Below, piece after piece: positions 58,640 through 64,000 of a DNA stretch of 64,000 nt. Position 1 is the stretch's first letter. Every line of letters starts with the position of its first letter. A program made the position numbers and the translations under genes. The notes beneath the pieces were generated by a model. The model saw only the letters and a program-made list of their open reading frames with translations, had not been told where the DNA came from and did no database searches. Source of the stretch: Ctena decussata (lineage: Eukaryota > Mollusca > Bivalvia > Lucinida > Lucinidae); contig OZ022502.1 in the NCBI GenBank assembly GCA_963989385.1, positions 7,036,501 through 7,100,500 of the forward strand. The letters run 5' to 3'.

Positions 58640-59335
58640 GAAGATTCAATTCAGTCTGTGTATCCGTCTATATATGGTGTGTGCGAACTGCAAAAGCTCT
58701 GGCCAGAATGCGTGGATGCGCAGGCTGATCTGAGCCTCAGCTTTTCGCATATACGTTAAGCACCCTTTTGGAATAGCGTTCTATAAATGCGTATAGAATC
58801 TGATATAATTTTTTTGGATCACTACTGTATATATAAAAACGCTGGAACAACGTTGAATCATTATCATGACGTAAGGGTTCCACTACAGTATATAAAAAAA
58901 GTTGAATCAATGTTGTACAGAAAAAATTGGAAGAGCGTTGTATCATCATAATGGTGTAAGAGTTCGCTGCTGCATAAAAAACAAAAACGTTTGAACAACG
59001 ATGTAACATATCATAATGACGTAAGGATTCATATATAGTATGTGCGAACAACAAAAGCTTTGACCAGACTGCATGAATGCGCACCCTGGTTTGAACCTTT
59101 GCTGCTTGCATATGAGTTCAGCACCTTTTTTGCGCATGGCAACTCATATATTTTTTGGGGAACACTATGCTAAAAGAGAGAGAAAAAACAACAACGTTGG
59201 AACAACGTCGTATCGTCGTCATACCGTAAGGGTTCGTGCTTACCGAGTGTGAGCAGCAAAAGCTCTGACCAGACTGCTTGGATGCGCAGCCCAGTCTCAG
59301 TCTTTGTTGTCCTAGGGTGCAAATATGTGGCGTGA
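58640..59335 (+). repeat. Degenerate tandem repeat, AACAACGTTG...ATGACGTAAG phrases
   Basis: Four spaced copies of GGAACAACGTTGNATCAT...ACGTAAGGGTTC, alternating with GCAAAAGCTCTGRCCAGA and ATGCGCAG phrases. Non-coding. Confidence 0.6.
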
Positions 59336-59337
59336 AG

Positions 59338-59506
59338 TTATGTCCCTTTCAACAGTATTTTAGTTAGTCAATCTGGCAAACGAAAGAGTGATAATGAAAG
59401 GCTGTGTGCAATGAAGCCATGATCACTGTAACAAAGAGTTCCGGATTCGAACCCGGACTGCTAGCTTAGCAGGTCCGAGCTTAACCCACTGAGCTATTGC
59501 GGCTCC
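59338..59506 (-). mobile_element. tRNA-derived SINE, copy 4 (minus strand)
   Basis: The minus strand has GGAGCCGCAATAGCTCAGTG (A box), GGGTTCGAATCCGG (B box), CATTGCACACAGCCTTTCAT and the 3' block AATACTGTTGAAAGGGACAT. The B box is canonical, so this is the best-preserved head of the family here. Confidence 0.85.
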
Positions 59507-59812
59507 GCTGGTTTATTTGCACCCACTATGTATCGCAAGAAGTAAGATTTTAGAATCAGTAGCCACAAATGCACTTTCTTTATGGATGTGCCGAAGGGAG
59601 AGTCGCAATATTATGTATCTGACTAATGGTTTTTATGAATATATGGCGTTAAACTTGTATGCCAAATAAATTGTTGAAGAAACTTTATCTTATTTGATAG
59701 TCCATCCGAAGCTTATTCTCCAACTCGTGCATCATGCACAGAATAATAATCATAATAAAAATTTTCATTGACTTTGACTCACGCCACGAATGATTCTAGT
59801 TCCACTGTTCCT

Positions 59813-59920
59813 CCCAGCAGGCACATTACGTCAAAATGACGTCGTACTGTCGTCGTTGCGCCGTGATTACGTCACATAGATGTCAGTACGACATCATTTT
59901 GACGTCCCGTGCCTGCTTGG
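59813..59920. mobile_element. Hairpin MITE, CCAGCAGGCAC family
   Basis: Arms CCAGCAGGCACATTACGTCA and complement, containing AAAATGACGTCGTACTG; loop around CGCCGTGATTACG. A widespread marine-invertebrate hairpin type. Confidence 0.9.
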
Positions 59921-60090
59921 CTTTAATATGTTGAGTGACACAATCGTTTGTTGTTTGAATATTATATTGCATATTTCGCCAAAATTCATTTTTTTTTCTT
60001 TTAAACTTTATTCTAAATTGTTAATAATCTTATTTTCATTTTAATTGGGCAGATTATCATCTTTAATGTTAGTGGGTTTGAAATCTTTCT

Positions 60091-60200
60091 AGTCTAGTCT
60101 AGTCTATCTAACAAACTTGTGAGGTCGTCGGACCACCACAGATGTCTCTACAATAATCCCTTTCCACCAACTCCTTCTTAAATGTTCATGGTTCAGAAGT
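60091..60200 (-). mobile_element. LINE 3' end remnant
   Basis: Minus-strand tail homologous to 1291-1400 (GGTCGT/CGGACCACCACAGATG and CAATAATCCCTTTCCACC on the plus strand), preceded by an AGTCT tract in place of CTATT. Confidence 0.65.
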
Positions 60201-61623
60201 AGACATGAAACTGTAGCTAGAAGCAGAAATATCTCAAAACGATATTTCAGTTATCCAGTTGTGATATTTAACAATATTCCCAGCTTGAGATAAAACAGTA
60301 ATCTCTGGTACGTAATTTTGTGATATCACTGGCAAGGCGATTCTTTTCAGATGACGTCCTGTATGTTCTATGGAGAGGAGGCTTTTTAAGACATAAGTAG
60401 TGTCCCATATTCAATATGCTTAATCAGCAATATTTCAGTTACCCCTTTATAGTTTTAGCTTATAACGCGTCTCTTCAATCCTACATTTTCCCCCAGTTCA
60501 GCTTCCACACTGTGGAAGTAAACAAACACATTCGCATGTAAATCACCATTATTGGTATTTGAGGTCAAAGGTTATGTTTTTGCTGTGGAAAGTGAAGTAC
60601 TGTCTAGATAATGGTGTTCATTGATAAGTGCGAAACCATTTCTAATAAAATGTGCTTTATAATGAGGCGGTTCTGTTCTGAGATACAAGACCTCATCAGT
60701 AGGCTAAAGGAGGAATAAGTTGTTGTTTTTTCAGAATTATCACTTCATAATCTCTCTCTCACACACACGCACGCACGCACGCGAAGGTTAAATTGAGGCC
60801 TCTGAATGGACTACTTGCATAGAATTATATCTGCAATTATTGTAAACTTTATGCAATGGTGAATATGCAATAATGCATATCATATGAGCGTTAGGAGATA
60901 ATTATTATACAGCCCCTTTGATCTCTTTAATCTTTTTAACCTATGTATTGCACTTGTGAAAACATTCTTTAACACCTATTCTATACCTTTTCCCTATATA
61001 TTTAATTGTTCGTTTCGGTATTTCCAGTTCGTTTCGGTATTTCGGTACGTTTCGGTAAATACAGCTACCCTATGTTTATTATATCAGTAATTAAAAAATA
61101 AGAATCTCATTTTCATGAGTTAAAGGGGACTGACAGTTAGCGGGAGATTTTGACTGCTCAAAACCAAAACGTTCGGTATGCAAATCGCTGTGATGTAAAC
61201 AAAAATTGAGAGGCACTTCGGAAATCACCGGTAACTGGTAAACACCGATAACTGGGTCAATGAGTATAAACTTGGATTTAATTTCTGACCAACAACTTTG
61301 TCATACGGAGATATGACCTCAGTTTGAAGTCTCGTCCAAAAGACTAGAGAAGCGAGAGATCGATCAAAGCTGAGGTGACCTAGCACCTGGAGCATAATTA
61401 ATGTTATGTTGGGTCAATAAAAAGTTAGATTCAATTTTACTCAGCGCAGCATAATTTTAGGTTAGGTCAACAAAAAGTAAGGTTTGATTTTACTTAGAAC
61501 AGCAAGATGTTCAGTTAGATCAACAATAGTTAGGCTAGATTTCTCAAGAAGAGCCATCGCCTACTTTGTGGTAATATAAGGCTTGGTACTACCCTAATCA
61601 GTGGTTCTGCAAGGTTTGCATTT

Positions 61624-63607
61624 TTAGCTCACCTGAGCCAGCGGCTCCGGGGGAGCTTATAGGATGGTAAGGCTCCGTCGTCCGTCGTCGTCCGTCCGTC
61701 CGTCCGTCCGTCCGTCCGTCCGTCCGTCGTCCGTCCACACTTTCAAACGACTTCTCCTCTGAAGCCGCTGGGCCGATTGTAACCAAATTTCATATAGAGC
61801 CTCCTGGGACCTTAGGAACGAAAAGTTGTTCAAACGGTCCTGGTCACATGACCAACATGGCCGCCATGCCCATATATGGTAAAAACCTGAAAAAATCTTC
61901 TTCTCCAGAACCAATAGGTCGATGGCCTTGAAACTTGGTATGTAGCATCGGGTACACGAGTACTACCAAGATTGTTCAAATTATGACCTTGGGTTGACCT
62001 TGACCTTTTTTACAGTAAGGTCAAATTTGCTTCCTTATGCTTTTATATGGCAAAATGCTGCAACATAAGATATCTTGGAAACTGTTTAAGATTTTGGCCT
62101 AAAAATTGGTACATACAGTCATCTTAATGACTACATGAAGATTTATGAGTACAAGAGGTCAAGGTCATTCTTTGACCTTTGACCCAGAACTCTCATATTT
62201 TGACAATATCAAACAATCTCCTCAAAAACAACTTGGCCAATTGTAACCAAATGTCATATAGATCCTCCAGGGGTTGAGGGAATGAAAATTTGTTCATACG
62301 ATCCAGGTCACATGACTAACATGGCCACCACGCCCATATATGGTAAAAACCTTTAAAAATCTTCTTCTCCAGAACCAGTAGACCAATGGCCTTCAAAGTT
62401 GGTATGTAGCATTGGGTGCTCAAGTACTATCAAGATTGTTCAAATTATGACCCTGGGTTGACCTTGACCTTTTTTACGGCAAGGTCAAATATCGTAAAAT
62501 GCTAGAACATGAGATTTCATGGTAAGTTGTGAAGATTTTGGCCTGAAAATTGGTATATACAATCATCTTAATGAGCACATGAAGATTTGTGAGTATAAGA
62601 GGTCAAGGTCATATTTTGACCTTTGACTAAGAAATCTCAAATTTTGACAATTTCAAACTATCTGCTCTAAAACCACTGGGCCAATTGAAACCGAATTTCA
62701 TACAGAGCCTCGAGGGGTTGAGGGAATGAAAAAATTTTCTAACGGTCCTGGACACATGACCAACATGGCCGCCACGCCCATATATGGTAAAAACCTTTAG
62801 AAATCTTCTTCTCCAGAACCAATTGACCGATGGCCTTGAGACTTTGTATGTAGCATTGGGTACTTGAGTACTTTCAAGATTGTTGAAATTATGACCTTGT
62901 GTTGACCTTGACCTTTTACAGCAAGGTCAAATATTGGAAAATGGTAGAACATAAGATTCCATGGAAAGTTTTGAAGATGTTGGCCTAAAAATTGGTACAT
63001 ACAGTTGTCTTAATGAGTTCATGAAGAATTATGAGTACAAGAGGTCAAGGTCATTTTTTACCTTTGATCCAGATCGCTCATATTTTGATATTTTCAACCA
63101 TTTCCTCAAAAGCCAAAGGGCCAATTGTGAACACATTTCATATAGAGTCACCAGGGGTTGATTGAATGAAAATTTGTTCAAACGGTCCAGGTCACATGAC
63201 CAACTTGGCCGCCATTACCACTTATGGTATAAATCTTTAATATCTTTCTACTCCAGAACCAATACACCTATGGCCTTGAAACTTGGTAAATAGCATGGAG
63301 TACTAGAGTACCACCAAGACTGTTCAAATGATGACCTTGGGTTTACCTTGACCTTTTTTGCGGCATGGACAAATATAGGAAAATGCTAGAACATAAGATT
63401 TTATGGAAAGTTTTGAAGATTTTGGCCTAAAAATGGTATATATGGTTGTCTTAATGAGTACATGAAGATTTATGAGTACAAGTGGTCATGGTCATTCTTT
63501 GACTTTTGACCCAAAACTCATAATTTGACAATTTCAGACATGATAAGTAAATGCCACCTTGCCAATTGTTCAGGTGAGCGATTCAGGGCCTCATGGCCCT
63601 CTTGTTT
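61624..63607 (+). mobile_element. ~2-kb AGCTCACCTGA element with four internal repeats
   Basis: Ends TTAGCTCACCTGAGCC and CAGGTGAGCGATTCAGGGCC, an inverted TCACCTGA pair. A (CCGT)n tract at 61676-61735 follows the left end. The interior is about four tandem units of roughly 450 bases, each with CATGACCAACATGGCCGCCA, CTTCTCCAGAACCAAT and TTGACCTTGACC. This is a widespread bivalve repeat. A partial copy is at 47711-48465. Confidence 0.85.
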
Positions 63608-63692
63608 TAAATTGTACACATACATGTATGTTTAAAATCATTATGATTATATACATGGGGCATTGCATGAAGAAATGTGATTGTCTCTGCAG

Positions 63693-63763
63693 GTGTGCAA
63701 TGGAGAAAACTTCCTTATACCCCAGGAATCTATGATTCCTGAGGCAAGTCAAATAAGTGGAAG
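63693..63763 (+). CDS. Candidate internal exon at the right edge
   Basis: Flanked by a strong acceptor (TGATTGTCTCTGCAG) and a GGAAG|GTGAAA donor. 71 bases are open in one frame, giving VCNGENFLIPQESMIPEASQ and a few more residues. No domain recognised. It would belong to a gene mostly outside the window, or may be part of a repeat. Confidence 0.3.
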
Positions 63764-64000
63764 GTGAAAACTTGTCATCTTGCATGGATGAGATATTGAT
63801 CTGCACAGGTCTTTTTATGTCTTGTGGTGCAACAGACCTGTGTCATGATGTTGTTGATTGTCCTAGGCATAATAAGTAGCTGATAAGCATTGTGTATATA
63901 AAGTCTTTGTTGCAGTTAGCCCATTAATGCCTGGAGACCAAAAAGGGACATTTGCAAGTGGTGTAGACCCAGATCAGATGCAGCAAATGCAAATGTTTAC

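Larger units (their letters stand above)
58048..61262. mobile_element. 3.2-kb element with long inverted ends
   Basis: The left arm (about 58048-58290) contains CAGTTACCGGTGATC, ACCGAAACGTACCGAAATAC and AATAGGTGTTAA. The same blocks appear inverted and in mirror order at about 60955-61262. The interior holds a degenerate tandem region, a SINE, a hairpin MITE and a LINE fragment, so it is an old nested insertion. No transposase recognised. Confidence 0.65.

Noticed and set aside
60640..60720. Second hammerhead family on the minus strand (CTGATGAG near 60692)
   Set aside because: The first core motif is present, but the GAAA partner and stem II pairing are not. At most a decayed copy.

Overview
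The window is a piece of an animal nuclear genome, most likely a bivalve mollusc. The species was not determined. The evidence is spliced genes with long repeat-filled introns, tRNA-derived SINEs (one with perfect target-site duplications), non-LTR retrotransposon remnants, several families of terminal-inverted-repeat elements of the kind common in bivalves, and tandem satellites. No bacterial-style operon is present. All protein names come from reading translations, not from a database search.

The one substantial gene runs on the minus strand from a promoter-like site near 36.78 kb to a stop at 7.93 kb. Nine exons (27549-27430, 25460-25349, 24082-23814, 22046-18990, 18155-15788, 13782-13557, 12005-11665, 10423-10145, 8403-7929) have AG/GT borders. 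Their codon phases match at all eight junctions; together they encode about 2,415 residues, provided one frameshift near 16.87 kb is resolved. The order is a short Cys/His-containing N-terminal part, an Arg/Glu coiled coil, a complete SecA-type translocase ATPase core, a long helical region with a Gly/Ala-rich hydrophobic stretch, an OTU-like motif whose catalytic Cys position is Ser, and an unrecognised C-terminus. A SecA-family motor in a spliced animal gene is one of the two main points of interest. The first coding exon is uncertain and at least one 5' exon is still missing.

The second main point is at 35.7-36.35 kb. Two near-identical 261-bp direct repeats, offset by 383 bp, each carry a complete hammerhead ribozyme core on the minus strand. 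This matches the layout of a metazoan retrozyme or Penelope-related terminal repeat, and predicts a 383-nt self-cleaved RNA that could circularise.

Region by region: 0-7.9 kb holds LINE fragments, a SINE with target duplications, a 24-bp minisatellite and MITEs. 7.9-36.8 kb is the SecA-like gene, its introns carrying a two-lobed foldback palindrome (9.1-10.1 kb), MITEs, SINEs, a 3.6-kb interval with 31-bp inverted ends and eleven copies of a 15-bp motif, and the ribozyme repeats. 36.8-45 kb is repeat-rich and includes a second two-lobed palindrome built from a 9-bp word (39.56-40.4 kb). 45.2-47.5 kb has two plus-strand exon-like pieces of a possible KRBA2-like (integrase-derived) gene. 48.5-53.0 kb is a ~172-bp satellite with an inverted end, 53.0-53.2 kb a LINE fragment, and 53.2-55.35 kb a 63-bp minisatellite. 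57-64 kb holds tetranucleotide arrays, a 3.2-kb long-inverted-repeat element, a SINE, a ~2-kb element with four internal repeats, and one candidate exon near the right edge.
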